Assembly (NCBI RefSeq): GCF_001619615.1
Contig: NZ_LQQP01000007.1
Span: 1-64,000 of the forward strand
DNA from: Microbacterium sp. T32
Lineage (GTDB): Bacteria; Actinomycetota; Actinomycetes; Actinomycetales; Microbacteriaceae
DNA length: 64,000 nt
Reading direction: 5' to 3'
Of this stretch, positions 6,981 through 14,948 are shown one piece after another. Made by a program: the position numbers and the translations under genes. Position 1 is the first letter of the stretch; every line of letters begins with the position of its first letter. The notes beneath the pieces are model-generated. The model was not told the origin of the DNA, searched no databases, and saw only the letters and a list, made by a program, of their open reading frames with translations.

Positions 6981-8195
6981 ATGAGCACGCCTACCGACGG
7001 TGAAATGATCTCGCTTGAGTCCCTGGTCTTGAGGCTGCGTGGACTTCCGGAGAGCGTCATCGAACTCCTCTGGGATCCGTTTGAGATTCCCAGTCAGGAT
7101 TTTGGTGGAATCGTGATGCGCCTCCCAGACGGGTGGACCCCCGAAGGTTCTCCCTCACTCAACGAGGTGCGGCTCGCGGCGCGAATGGGCGTAGGGGTCG
7201 CGTGGGGCTCCTACTTCGATCTCGAGTGGCTCTCTTCTGATATCCGCTACATCACCGCGCTCATGTGCTCTCCGACGGCTGAACAGACGGGCCACCTCGA
7301 ACGAATTGAGGAGGCCTCGTCGCTGAGGTGCCTCATGACACCGTTCGTCGGTGTTGAAGGTGTAATCAATATCTCCCACTTGACCGAGCTCAGAAAGCTC
7401 GTCACCGGTCAGGACGCCTTCCTCAGCGGATTTGGGCTGCCGCACCTGAAGGATCTGCACTACATGGGGGAGAGTTTGCCTGACGGCATTCGCACGGGGC
7501 CCGCCCTGACATACGCCGTCCTCGATATCGCCCGGTTTGACGCGAAAGCACTGGAGAACTCCAAAGGGCTGCGACGACTCCAGATCGAGCGGGCTCGCCA
7601 CGTCGATCTGAACGATCTGGTGGGATTTACGGACCTGCAGAACGTGAGCTTGCGGATGTGCAAGCGCGTCTCGGGTGTCGAAGCGCTCCGACACCTCCCC
7701 TCCTTGGAGGAGGTGCAGATGGCTTTCGTCACGCAGCTCGAGGAGCCGGAGCGACTGCTGGACTTCTCGCACGGTCGCGTGAACGCGGTGGGGACTCCCG
7801 GGCTCACCCTCGAACTGGTTCAGGAGGCGAAGGCGCTCGGGCGATCGTGGTCGGTGAGCCCGGTGGCGTCCACGCCGACGGAGATCGTCCGGGTCTCAAA
7901 GAGGTGGGAAGGGGACGGCTACGAAGTCACCTTCAACGAGTGGAACCACCTGGCCGCGGCCCTCGGCCCGGACGAGGATGATCTCCCCGCTACCGAGGAT
8001 GTCGAGCGTGTTCTTCGTCGCGCGGTCGACGTGCACGGCTCTCGCGCCCTGCGTCAGTCGGTGCTGTACGACTCCGAAGCCGACGCGGTCATCGCCCTTC
8101 TGCCGAACCGTCGCAACGCGAATCGGGTGCGGGACATCTGGTTGCAGGAGCTGAACGACCCGGACATCCTGCAGCAGATGCGCCCGAAGAACTGA
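6981..8195 (+). CDS. Leucine-rich-repeat-like protein, possible immunity or effector-associated protein
   Basis: A 404-residue soluble protein from the ATG at 6981. The frame is open further upstream, but without a ribosome site and with poor codon use. Residues about 110-275 show irregular ~20-24 residue units with leucine/isoleucine spacing (LTELRKLV, LKDLHYMG, LRRLQIERA, LQNVSLRMC, LEEVQMAF), as in LRR solenoids. The C-terminal ~110 residues are mixed alpha/beta. There is no signal peptide or membrane helix. It lies between the direct repeats next to the Rhs tip. Immunity proteins in polymorphic-toxin loci are sometimes repeat proteins, so this is a candidate, but no direct evidence ties it to a toxin. 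Confidence 0.6.
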   Translation: MSTPTDGEMISLESLVLRLRGLPESVIELLWDPFEIPSQDFGGIVMRLPDGWTPEGSPSLNEVRLAARMGVGVAWGSYFDLEWLSSDIRYITALMCSPTAEQTGHLERIEEASSLRCLMTPFVGVEGVINISHLTELRKLVTGQDAFLSGFGLPHLKDLHYMGESLPDGIRTGPALTYAVLDIARFDAKALENSKGLRRLQIERARHVDLNDLVGFTDLQNVSLRMCKRVSGVEALRHLPSLEEVQMAFVTQLEEPERLLDFSHGRVNAVGTPGLTLELVQEAKALGRSWSVSPVASTPTEIVRVSKRWEGDGYEVTFNEWNHLAAALGPDEDDLPATEDVERVLRRAVDVHGSRALRQSVLYDSEADAVIALLPNRRNANRVRDIWLQELNDPDILQQMRPKN

Positions 8196-8249
8196 CGATG
8201 CAGGTTTCGCATCCATCCCGGGCGAACGCTGGACGTCGTGGTGTGCAGT

Positions 8250-8663
8250 TCACCGGTAGCGACCGCCGCGTGCGCGTAGCTGGACTCCGTCTTTGATGAG
8301 TCGTTGCCGGACGTTGTTGTAGCTGGTGTCGAGGCGGGTTGCGATGGCGGCGATCGGATGGCCGTACTCGTACAGTCTTTGTGCGACCTTGACCTGGTCG
8401 TGGGTGAGTGGCTGGCGTCATAGCGCGATTCCCTCGTCTCGGAGCAAGCGCATGATGCCGGTCTTAGAGAGTCCGTAGGTCTCACAGAGACTCGGTGTCG
8501 TTGCGCCCGCTTCGTATTCGGTGACGATCTGTTTGACCAGGGCCGGTTCGAGACGCCGACGAATCGGTCGGCTCACCTGCTCGACTGGCGAAGCAAAGGC
8601 GACAAAATTTGGACTCAGATCAGCCAGTTTCTGCAGTTCGAACAGGGGTGGCGCCAAGAGCAC
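8250..8663 (-). pseudogene. Second copy of the helix-turn-helix gene, broken by a TGA
   Basis: The reading frame starts around 8663 and matches the intact copy at 4968-5390 (LEPALVKQIVTEYEAGATT and SLCETYGLSKTGIMRLL). An in-frame TGA replaces the codon after GIAL at about 8418-8420. The same frame continues after the stop with RQPLTHDQV and the second HTH (NNVRQRLIKDGVQLR), ending at TGA 8250-8252. It is therefore a nonsense pseudogene. Confidence 0.85.
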
Positions 8664-8729
8664 CGGTTTATTCGAGTAGTGGCGTACTGGCTCTACATCT
8701 CAGACAGGTGAGCTGTCTTCCTCGAACAA
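8263..8729. repeat. Long direct repeat, right copy
   Basis: Homologous to 5013-5477 in the same orientation, with matching blocks from GCGTAGCTG through CTCGAACAA. It marks the right edge of the toxin-debris segment. Between it and the next gene (8730-8803) I see nothing recognisable. Confidence 0.8.
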
Positions 8730-8803
8730 GAGACCTCTCCGGAGGCAGCCCCTGCCTGGCTGCGCCTCGGAAGATCGCCCCTAATTCGTCCCCGTGAGCG
8801 CGA

Positions 8804-9304
8804 TCATCTTTCGGGCGCGCCGCCGCCTTTCGCCCGGGCCACGCTGAGAACCTTCTCGTCGCGAAGGACAGAGAGGACAGCGTTTCCCGCCGAGAGAACC
8901 ACGGCCGTGCCCACGAAGATCCATGTCGTGAACTCGGGCCAGTGCGCGATCTCGACGAACTCCCACGTTTCTTTGACAGCGATGAGGGATGCGCCGCCCG
9001 CGACGAGGAGCCAGCCCACGGCGGTACTGGAGAAGGCGAGCATCTTCCGGACGTCTTCCTCTGGGAGTTCCACGACCATCGCCCGCCGCAGACGCTCCCT
9101 CTGTGCCCGGTGGAGGATGTACGCGACGGGAGGAAGCAGCCACCACCATCCCGAGATGGGGGACGGCGGCGGAACGTCCGGCGGAAGGGAGCCGCGCCCC
9201 GACCGGCCCTGCTCGGTCAGTTCCTTGCTGGCCTGGTGGAGTGGCCCGGCGACGAGGAGCCACGCTCCGAGTGCGCCGAGTGCAGCAATGACGGCGTTAT
9301 CCAT
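8804..9304 (-). CDS. Membrane protein of unknown function
   Basis: A 166-residue protein from the ATG at 9304, chosen because the upstream extension has poor codon use and this start overlaps the preceding gene's stop by 8 bases. Hydrophobic helices are seen near residues 5-22, 50-65, 92-110 and 120-140, with a charged segment between (RERLRRAMVVELPEEDVRK). It is the last gene of the operon running from the TetX-like monooxygenase. I recognise no family. Confidence 0.6.
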   Translation of the reverse strand: MDNAVIAALGALGAWLLVAGPLHQASKELTEQGRSGRGSLPPDVPPPSPISGWWWLLPPVAYILHRAQRERLRRAMVVELPEEDVRKMLAFSSTAVGWLLVAGGASLIAVKETWEFVEIAHWPEFTTWIFVGTAVVLSAGNAVLSVLRDEKVLSVARAKGGGAPER

Positions 9305-9878
9305 CGGGCCGGTCCGACTTCCGCAGCCCGCGTAGGGCGCCGGACCACGACACCACGGCATCCAGAGTCGTGGTCAGCGCCTTCGCGCTCTGGGGCCGCG
9401 GGGTGAACGGGCCGCGGAATCCGTCCCAGTCCGCCACGGAACTCAAGGCGACCTGGGGGCCGACCGCGGCGAGCCGGAGCGAGCCCGCGACGACGCGGAG
9501 CGCCTCGACCGCGCGGACGCCGCCGTCGAAGCCGTACGAGACGAATCCCACGGCTTTATCGTTCCACTCCGCCCACACCCGGTCGAGGGCGTTCTTCACC
9601 GAGCCGGGGAACGAACGGTTGTACTCCGGCGTGACGATCACGAACCCGTCGTAGCGTCCGACGACCTCCGCCCACGCGACGGTGTGCGGCTGGGTGTAGC
9701 GCCCGGCCGCCGGCGGGATCGGTTCGTCCATGTCCGGGAGGTGGTGATCGGCGAGGTCGACGAGCTCGTACTCGGCGTCGCCTCGTTCGCGTGCTGACTC
9801 GAGCACCCACTGCGCGACGGCCTCACCGTTCCGGCCGGGGCGGGTGCTGCCGAGGATGATGGCGATCTTCAGGGTCAT
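9297..9878 (-). CDS. NADPH-dependent FMN reductase
   Basis: A 193-residue flavodoxin-like protein. The phosphate-binding loop GSTRPGRNG (residues 10-18) and the flavin-contact motif PEYNRSFPG (84-92) are those of NAD(P)H:FMN/quinone reductases of the SsuE/chromate reductase group. These cytosolic enzymes supply reduced flavin or reduce quinones. It lies 13 bp downstream of the alpha/beta hydrolase and 8 bp into the next gene, within a TetR-adjacent operon that also has a TetX-like monooxygenase. The physiological acceptor is not known. Confidence 0.85.
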   Translation of the reverse strand: MTLKIAIILGSTRPGRNGEAVAQWVLESARERGDAEYELVDLADHHLPDMDEPIPPAAGRYTQPHTVAWAEVVGRYDGFVIVTPEYNRSFPGSVKNALDRVWAEWNDKAVGFVSYGFDGGVRAVEALRVVAGSLRLAAVGPQVALSSVADWDGFRGPFTPRPQSAKALTTTLDAVVSWSGALRGLRKSDRPDG

Positions 9879-9891
9879 GAGGGTCCTCAGT

Positions 9892-10611
9892 TCAATCGGG
9901 TCGGTCGGTGTGGAGAACGGATGCCAGAAAGCTGTCGATCGCGGCGAACGTGGCGCCCGGCTGTTCCCGGAAGGGGACGTGCCCGGCGTCCGGGATGACG
10001 ACGAAGTCCGCCCCCGGGATCGCCGCAGCGTAGCGTTCCCCGAACGCGAGATCGGCGACGCGATCGTCTGCGCCCCACACCACCCGAGTCGGGATGGAGA
10101 TCCGAGGCAGTCGCGCAAGGAGGCTCTCGTCGTGCAGGCTGTCACCCCCGTAGGCGTGTAGCGCGTCGAAGACGGATGCCGCGGGTCCGCGTCCGGTCTG
10201 GGAAGCGTCGGCAGGGCGAGCGGGTGCGCTGACGGGCGCGATGCCGACCCCGTCCACGAGAACGAGCGCCGAGATGCGTCGGCCACGGTCACGGAGGGCC
10301 ATCTCGCTCGCGAGCCAGCCGCCGATCGAGCTGCCGACGAGCACGACGTCGTCCGCCCCGTCGTCGTCGAGCAACTCCAGATACATCTCCGCAAGCCGGC
10401 CGATTCCGGTGAACCATGCCGGCCGCGCGCTGTCTCCCCATCCGGGGTGCGTGGGGACGAAGACCCGGTGCCGCGTGGACAGATGCCGAGCGAGAGCGTC
10501 GACGCTGTCGGGTCCGGCGCCGCCGTGCAGCACCAGAACCGTCGGGCCACTGCCCTGTTCCGACAGTGCGTAGGAGACTCCGGGGTACGGAGCGACGATG
10601 CGCGACGTCAT
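9892..10611 (-). CDS. Alpha/beta-fold hydrolase
   Basis: A 239-residue hydrolase with the oxyanion HGGAGP motif near 29-34, nucleophile elbow GSSIGG around residue 92-97, an acid in WGADDR and the catalytic histidine in PDAGHVPF. These features match small-molecule alpha/beta hydrolases such as esterases or C-C hydrolases. The start codon overlaps the stop of the FAD monooxygenase by 4 bases. The pair could oxidise and then cleave or open a ring of a foreign compound, which is inference from context. Confidence 0.8.
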   Translation of the reverse strand: MTSRIVAPYPGVSYALSEQGSGPTVLVLHGGAGPDSVDALARHLSTRHRVFVPTHPGWGDSARPAWFTGIGRLAEMYLELLDDDGADDVVLVGSSIGGWLASEMALRDRGRRISALVLVDGVGIAPVSAPARPADASQTGRGPAASVFDALHAYGGDSLHDESLLARLPRISIPTRVVWGADDRVADLAFGERYAAAIPGADFVVIPDAGHVPFREQPGATFAAIDSFLASVLHTDRPD

Positions 10612-11780
10612 CGCTGCTCCGCAGACCCCGACGCGATCTGTTCCTGGATCTGCTCGAACATCTCGACAAGGCCGGCGGGGGAGTCGGGGCGGAACATCAT
10701 CTCCAGGCTCTCGGCCGAGTCCCGCGCGGACTCTTCCGACCGCGGGAAGAGCTCGGCTTCATAGGAGCTCAGAGCGACTTCGGTGTCGCCGACGTTGCCG
10801 GCGAGTGCGAGCGCGAGTTGCGCGCCGTCGTACATCGCGAGATTCGCGCCCTCGCCGGCGAACGGGCTCATGACGTGAGCAGCGTCGCCGAGCAGCGTGA
10901 CGCCGGGCACGCGGTCCCAGCGAATGCCGACCGGAAGCGCGTTGATCCGACGGGGGGTGAGCGCGGTGTCGGCGTTCGCGACGAGCCCGCGCAGGCCCTG
11001 GCCCCATCCGTCCAGCAGTGCCAGCACGTCGTGCTTCGCCGCCGCGTCGTCGTCCCAATCGATCGTGTCGACCCACGTCTCGGGAACACGGAAGCCCAGG
11101 TAGACGTGGAGCGAGCCGTCGCTCTCCTTGTGGCCCAGGACCCCGGTGTTGCCCTGGAAAGCGAACAGCATCCCCTGTCCCATCACGTCCGCCTCGACCG
11201 GGTGAGCCGCATCGGCGTTGAAGAGGTCTGCCTCGACGAACGAGATACCGGTGTAGGCCGGCCATGCATCGGTCAGAAGTGGCCGTACCTTCGACCACGC
11301 GCCGTCCGCTCCGATCAGCAGATCGGTGGTGATCTTCTCGCCGTTGGCGAACTCGATCGCGTGCCGACCGGGTCGATCGTCGACGGGGCGGATGTCGATC
11401 GCCTTGTGCCCCCACCGCACAGTGCCTTCCGGAAGCGAGTCGATGAGCAGGTCGCGAAGCTGTCCGCGTTCGACCTCGGGACGGCTCAGCTGACCCTCGT
11501 CGAAGTCTTCATAGAGCACGGCGCCGGTGTGGTCGAGAATGCGCATCGCCTCCCCGCCCGGGTGGATGATGCGCGTGAACTCCTCCCAGAGCTGGGCGGA
11601 GCGCACCGCGAGCTGCCCGTTGTGTTCGTGGATGTCGAGCATTCCGCCCTGGACCCGGGCGTGCCGATCGACTTCGAGGTCGAAAACGGATGCTTCGATT
11701 CCGTGGACGTGGAGCACGCGTGCGGCGGTCAGGCCGCCGAGGCCCGCGCCGAGGATCGCGATGGGGTAGTGGTTCGTCAT
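10608..11780 (-). CDS. FAD-dependent monooxygenase, TetX-like
   Basis: A 390-residue class A flavoprotein monooxygenase. The dinucleotide motif GAGLGG is at residues 11-16. The second FAD motif GDAAHVMSPFAGEGAN (about 302-317) is very close in style to the tetracycline-inactivating TetX group. The family hydroxylates aromatic compounds or antibiotics using NADPH and O2. It is the first structural gene after the TetR regulator on this strand, 63 bp away, and is coupled to the hydrolase. With a 14-TM exporter divergently encoded, the locus looks like a detoxification unit. The substrate is unknown. Confidence 0.8.
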   Translation of the reverse strand: MTNHYPIAILGAGLGGLTAARVLHVHGIEASVFDLEVDRHARVQGGMLDIHEHNGQLAVRSAQLWEEFTRIIHPGGEAMRILDHTGAVLYEDFDEGQLSRPEVERGQLRDLLIDSLPEGTVRWGHKAIDIRPVDDRPGRHAIEFANGEKITTDLLIGADGAWSKVRPLLTDAWPAYTGISFVEADLFNADAAHPVEADVMGQGMLFAFQGNTGVLGHKESDGSLHVYLGFRVPETWVDTIDWDDDAAAKHDVLALLDGWGQGLRGLVANADTALTPRRINALPVGIRWDRVPGVTLLGDAAHVMSPFAGEGANLAMYDGAQLALALAGNVGDTEVALSSYEAELFPRSEESARDSAESLEMMFRPDSPAGLVEMFEQIQEQIASGSAEQR

Positions 11781-11843
11781 GATGTTTCTCCCTCTGCGGA
11801 AAGACCGCTGTTGCTGGCGGTCGAATCGGGTGTGGTTCAGGAA

Positions 11844-12539
11844 TCAGTCGGCGGCCGGCGGGATCGGCGTCGCGGCGATGCCGGCGACGAGGGCGGAGAC
11901 GGCCCAGGCCTGTCGCGCGCCGGGCGTCCCCCCGAGGATCGCGTCGGCGTGCGCGGCGACGTGCGGCGTCGCGTCGGGGTCGGCGGAGCGCACGGCGTGC
12001 GCGAGGGCGCCGAACTCCGCCTCGCGGTCGACGGGGGAGTCGACGTCACCGGGGCTCGGCATCCCGTGTTCGGCGGCCGACGCCGTGATGTGCTGGATGA
12101 GGATGTCTGCACCCCACGACGCCCGGTCGGCGGGGATGCCGCCTTCGAGGAGGAGCCCGAGGACCCGATCGAACAGCGCAATGGTGTTCGGTCCCGTCGG
12201 CCGGAGCGTCAATGCGGAGCGCGCCAAGCCCGGGTAGGCGAGCAGGACTTCGCCGTAGTCGTGGAGCACGGTCTGGAGCCGCGTCATCCAGGGTCCGTCC
12301 GCGTCGGCCAGGAGTGAGCCCAGGAGCTCGTCGAGGACGGCGGCGCGTAGTTCGGCGGTGTTCGCGACGTACACGTAGAGCGAGGCCGGCCCCGTGTCCA
12401 GCGCCTGGGCGACACGACGCATCGTGGCTTTCTCCAGGCCCTCGGTGCGGACGATCTCGATCGTCTGGGAAATGATCCACTCGCGGGAGAGCGCGGGCTT
12501 CGCTGGACGTTCACGTCGGCTGCGGGTCGTCTCGGTCAT
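11844..12539 (-). CDS. TetR/AcrR-family repressor
   Basis: A 231-residue regulator with the TetR HTH at about residues 18-64 (EKATMRRVAQAL, then the recognition helix and SLYVYV). A longer C-terminal ligand domain follows, of the type often annotated TetR_C_33. Three near-identical palindromes in the intergenic DNA to its right are the obvious binding sites. It should repress itself, the downstream monooxygenase operon and the divergent MFS exporter, and be released by a drug-like ligand. Confidence 0.85.
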   Translation of the reverse strand: MTETTRSRRERPAKPALSREWIISQTIEIVRTEGLEKATMRRVAQALDTGPASLYVYVANTAELRAAVLDELLGSLLADADGPWMTRLQTVLHDYGEVLLAYPGLARSALTLRPTGPNTIALFDRVLGLLLEGGIPADRASWGADILIQHITASAAEHGMPSPGDVDSPVDREAEFGALAHAVRSADPDATPHVAAHADAILGGTPGARQAWAVSALVAGIAATPIPPAAD

Positions 12540-12550
12540 GTCTCCACAAT

Positions 12551-12607
12551 AACGAACATGTTCGTTACGAACAAGTTCGTGTTACCGTTTCGACGAACAT
12601 GTTCGTC
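12551..12607. promoter_or_regulatory. Three tandem TetR operator palindromes
   Basis: Two perfect 16-bp palindromes are AACGAACATGTTCGTT at 12551-12566 and GACGAACATGTTCGTC at 12592-12607. A third, ACGAACAAGTTCGT at 12567-12580, is palindromic except at its centre. All share the half-site ACGAACA. Centres are 15 and 26 bp apart, so dimers could bind adjacent or on different faces. They lie between the divergent TetR and MFS genes. Confidence 0.8.
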
Positions 12608-12653
12608 ACTGTGCCGGTCGGTGCAGGACGGGCCACGGACGAGAGGACCGCTC

Positions 12654-14072
12654 ATGACTACTTCCGCACGCGCCGCCGCGCAGGAGACGCGGCACGTCGG
12701 CGTCGCCATCCTGGGGGTGATGTTCGGGCTGCTGCTCTCCATGCTCGACAACTTCATCGTCGGCACGGCGATGCCCACGATCGTGGGAGACCTCGGACGC
12801 CACGATCTGCTGTCGTGGGTGGTGACGGTCTACGCCTTGACGACGGCGATCACGACGCCGATCTGGGGAAAACTGGGCGATCTCTTCGGCCGCAAGCGGG
12901 TGTTCCACGTCGCCGTGCTGCTCTTCATCGTCGGCAGTGTGCTGGCTGCGGCGTCGCCGACGATGGAGCTCCTGATTGCCGCGCGTGCGTTCCAGGGCAT
13001 CGGCGCCGGAGGGCTCGCCGTCAGCGCTTTCGCGGTGATCGGCGACCTCGTGCCCCCGCGGGAGCGCGGGCGATACCAAGGCATGACGGCCATCGTCGTG
13101 GCCGTGGGAACGATCGGAGGACCGCTGGTGGGAGGATTCATCACCGATGGTCTCGGCTGGCGGTGGGCGTTCTTCATCAACCTCCCGCTGGGCATCCTCA
13201 CCATCGCGTGGACGGCGATCTTCCTCCGGCTGCCCAAGGTCACTCGCCGTGTTCGCATCGACTGGGTCGGCGCGGTGTTGATCGGGACTGCGGTGTCTGC
13301 GATCGTCCTGCTCACGACCTGGGGTGGATCGACGTTCGACTGGGTCTCGTGGCAGACGTTGCTTCTCGCCTCCGTCGCGGTGATCAGTGGCATCACGTTC
13401 ACCTGGTGGGAAGGCCGTTCTCCCGAGCCCCTCATTCCGCTCCGTGTGTTCGGATCGCGCAACTTCACGATGGCGACGATCCTCGGACTGGTCTCGGGTG
13501 TCGTGATGTTCGCGGCCGTCCTCTACCTCCCGCTCTTCCAGCAATCCGTCCAGGGAGCCTCGGCCAGCGCTTCTGGCTTGCTGCTCCTGCCCATGATGAT
13601 TCCCGTCGTGATCGTCTCTCAAGTCGCCGGTCGAGTCATGACGGCTACCGGCAAGTACAAGATCTTTCCGGTCATCGGGGCGGCGTCGATGGTCGTCGGA
13701 GGTCTTCTCCTCGCGACGATGACCGCTGACACGACGGCCCTCGTGACCAGTGCCTTCATGGTGTTCATCGGAATCGGATCCGGCCTCACGCAGCAGATGA
13801 CCACGACCATCGCTCAGAACAGTGTCGAGCCGCGTGACATCGGTGCGGCATCGGGGGTCGTGACGCTGCTGCGGACGCTCGGCGGTTCCATCGGCGTGGC
13901 GGTGTTCGGGACGATATACACCGCGAACACGGACGGGCTGACGGGGACGGTGCTGAATGAAGGGGTTGCCGCGAGCATCCGGACGATCTTCGTCATCGTC
14001 GCCGTGGCCGCCGCTCTCAGCCTGGTTGCGGCCAGCGTGATCAAGGAGGTGCCGCTCCGGGGTCGCGCGTGA
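12654..14072 (+). CDS. MFS drug exporter, DHA2/EmrB type with 14 helices
   Basis: A 472-residue transporter. The ATG at 12654 follows a GAGAGG ribosome site; the frame extends upstream through the operators and is unlikely to be translated. The sequence has motif D in helix 1 (LDNFIVGTAMPTI), motif A between helices 2 and 3 (GKLGDLFGRKR), motif B/C elements in helices 4-5 (GIGAGG, GPLVGG) and about 14 hydrophobic helices. DHA2 proteins expel drugs and dyes by proton antiport. It is divergent from, and probably repressed by, the TetR at 11844-12539. Confidence 0.85.
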   Translation: MTTSARAAAQETRHVGVAILGVMFGLLLSMLDNFIVGTAMPTIVGDLGRHDLLSWVVTVYALTTAITTPIWGKLGDLFGRKRVFHVAVLLFIVGSVLAAASPTMELLIAARAFQGIGAGGLAVSAFAVIGDLVPPRERGRYQGMTAIVVAVGTIGGPLVGGFITDGLGWRWAFFINLPLGILTIAWTAIFLRLPKVTRRVRIDWVGAVLIGTAVSAIVLLTTWGGSTFDWVSWQTLLLASVAVISGITFTWWEGRSPEPLIPLRVFGSRNFTMATILGLVSGVVMFAAVLYLPLFQQSVQGASASASGLLLLPMMIPVVIVSQVAGRVMTATGKYKIFPVIGAASMVVGGLLLATMTADTTALVTSAFMVFIGIGSGLTQQMTTTIAQNSVEPRDIGAASGVVTLLRTLGGSIGVAVFGTIYTANTDGLTGTVLNEGVAASIRTIFVIVAVAAALSLVAASVIKEVPLRGRA

Positions 14073-14124
14073 CGCTCGAGCCGGCCCCGGCCGGACGTCC
14101 ATCCATCGCCGGAGGGCGCGAGCG

Positions 14125-14832
14125 CTAGCGCGTCACTGTTGCTGAGGTGGAGCCCGTCGCCGGGGGGATGCGGTGACGGGCCAGCCACTCTGCCGTTTCG
14201 GTCCTCACCTCGTCGATGGGTGTCCCCGACCATCTCGAGATGGCGTCGTCGACGTGGGCGCAGACGAGGCCCTCGAGATCGACGCGGGGGTCGAGGATCC
14301 ACTGCAGCTCGATCCCGTCCATCACCGCGATGAGGAGGCGTGCATCCCGCTCCATCTGCTCTTCGGGCATCGGCGGAATCTCGCCCGCTGCGACGGCGTG
14401 TCGGAGGTTGGTCACCATCCCGCGGAAGGTGGTCTCCTGCCGCTCCAGGATGGAGGGACGCGCCGGATGATCCTCGCGCGAGGACTCGACCGACATGGTG
14501 AGGAACAGCTCGATGAGGCCTCGCCGGGTGAGGTGATAGTGCATCAGCGCGATGTGCGAGCGGAAGAAGTCCAGGCCGTGGTAGACCGCCGTCTCCGGTG
14601 ACGACTCGCGGCGCCAGTAGTCGAGGACGGCGATGAGGAGCCCCTCCTTGCTGCCGAAGTAGGAGACGAGCGTCGCCTTGGTCGTGCCGACCAGATCGGC
14701 GATCGCTTGGAGCGAGGCACCGTGGTAGCCGTACTGGCCGAAGAGCTCGGCGGCGGCCGCCACGATCTTCTTCCGGCGCTCGACACCGTTCTTGTACGGC
14801 CCGCGCACCATTGCCGCCTCGAGGTCTGTCAT
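14125..14832 (-). CDS. TetR-family regulator of the glycoside operon
   Basis: A 235-residue protein with an HTH at about 25-65 (YGYHGASLQAIADLVGTTKATLVSYF) and an all-helical ligand domain. It is divergent from a long carbohydrate-uptake operon that begins 116 bp away. LacI-type regulators are more usual for such operons, so a TetR here is notable. A duplicated motif in the intergenic region is the likely operator. Confidence 0.75.
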   Translation of the reverse strand: MTDLEAAMVRGPYKNGVERRKKIVAAAAELFGQYGYHGASLQAIADLVGTTKATLVSYFGSKEGLLIAVLDYWRRESSPETAVYHGLDFFRSHIALMHYHLTRRGLIELFLTMSVESSREDHPARPSILERQETTFRGMVTNLRHAVAAGEIPPMPEEQMERDARLLIAVMDGIELQWILDPRVDLEGLVCAHVDDAISRWSGTPIDEVRTETAEWLARHRIPPATGSTSATVTR

Positions 14833-14861
14833 CGCCGGATCGCCTCCCGGACATCATCATA

Positions 14862-14914
14862 GGTCAGTCTTGCGCGAAACCTGTCCATGTGGTTATGCTT
14901 CACGAAACCTGACC
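14862..14914. promoter_or_regulatory. Candidate TetR operator, duplicated CGAAACCTG motif
   Basis: CGAAACCTG occurs at 14875-14883 and 14903-14911, each preceded 11-12 bases earlier by GGT (14862 and about 14891), giving two GGT-N-CGAAACC units in tandem. The region lies between the divergent TetR gene and the first oxidoreductase. The assignment rests on repetition and position only. Confidence 0.4.
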
Positions 14915-14948
14915 GAGCGTACAGATTTCGAACTCAATGAGGAGTGCC

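Noticed and set aside
6724-6984. An 86-codon frame ending in ATGA before the LRR-like gene
   Set aside because: It has no ribosome site or recognisable domain, so it is only mentioned as a possible remnant.
10416-12317. A 633-codon plus-strand open frame over the monooxygenase/TetR region
   Set aside because: It is antisense to three well-supported genes and has low-complexity composition.
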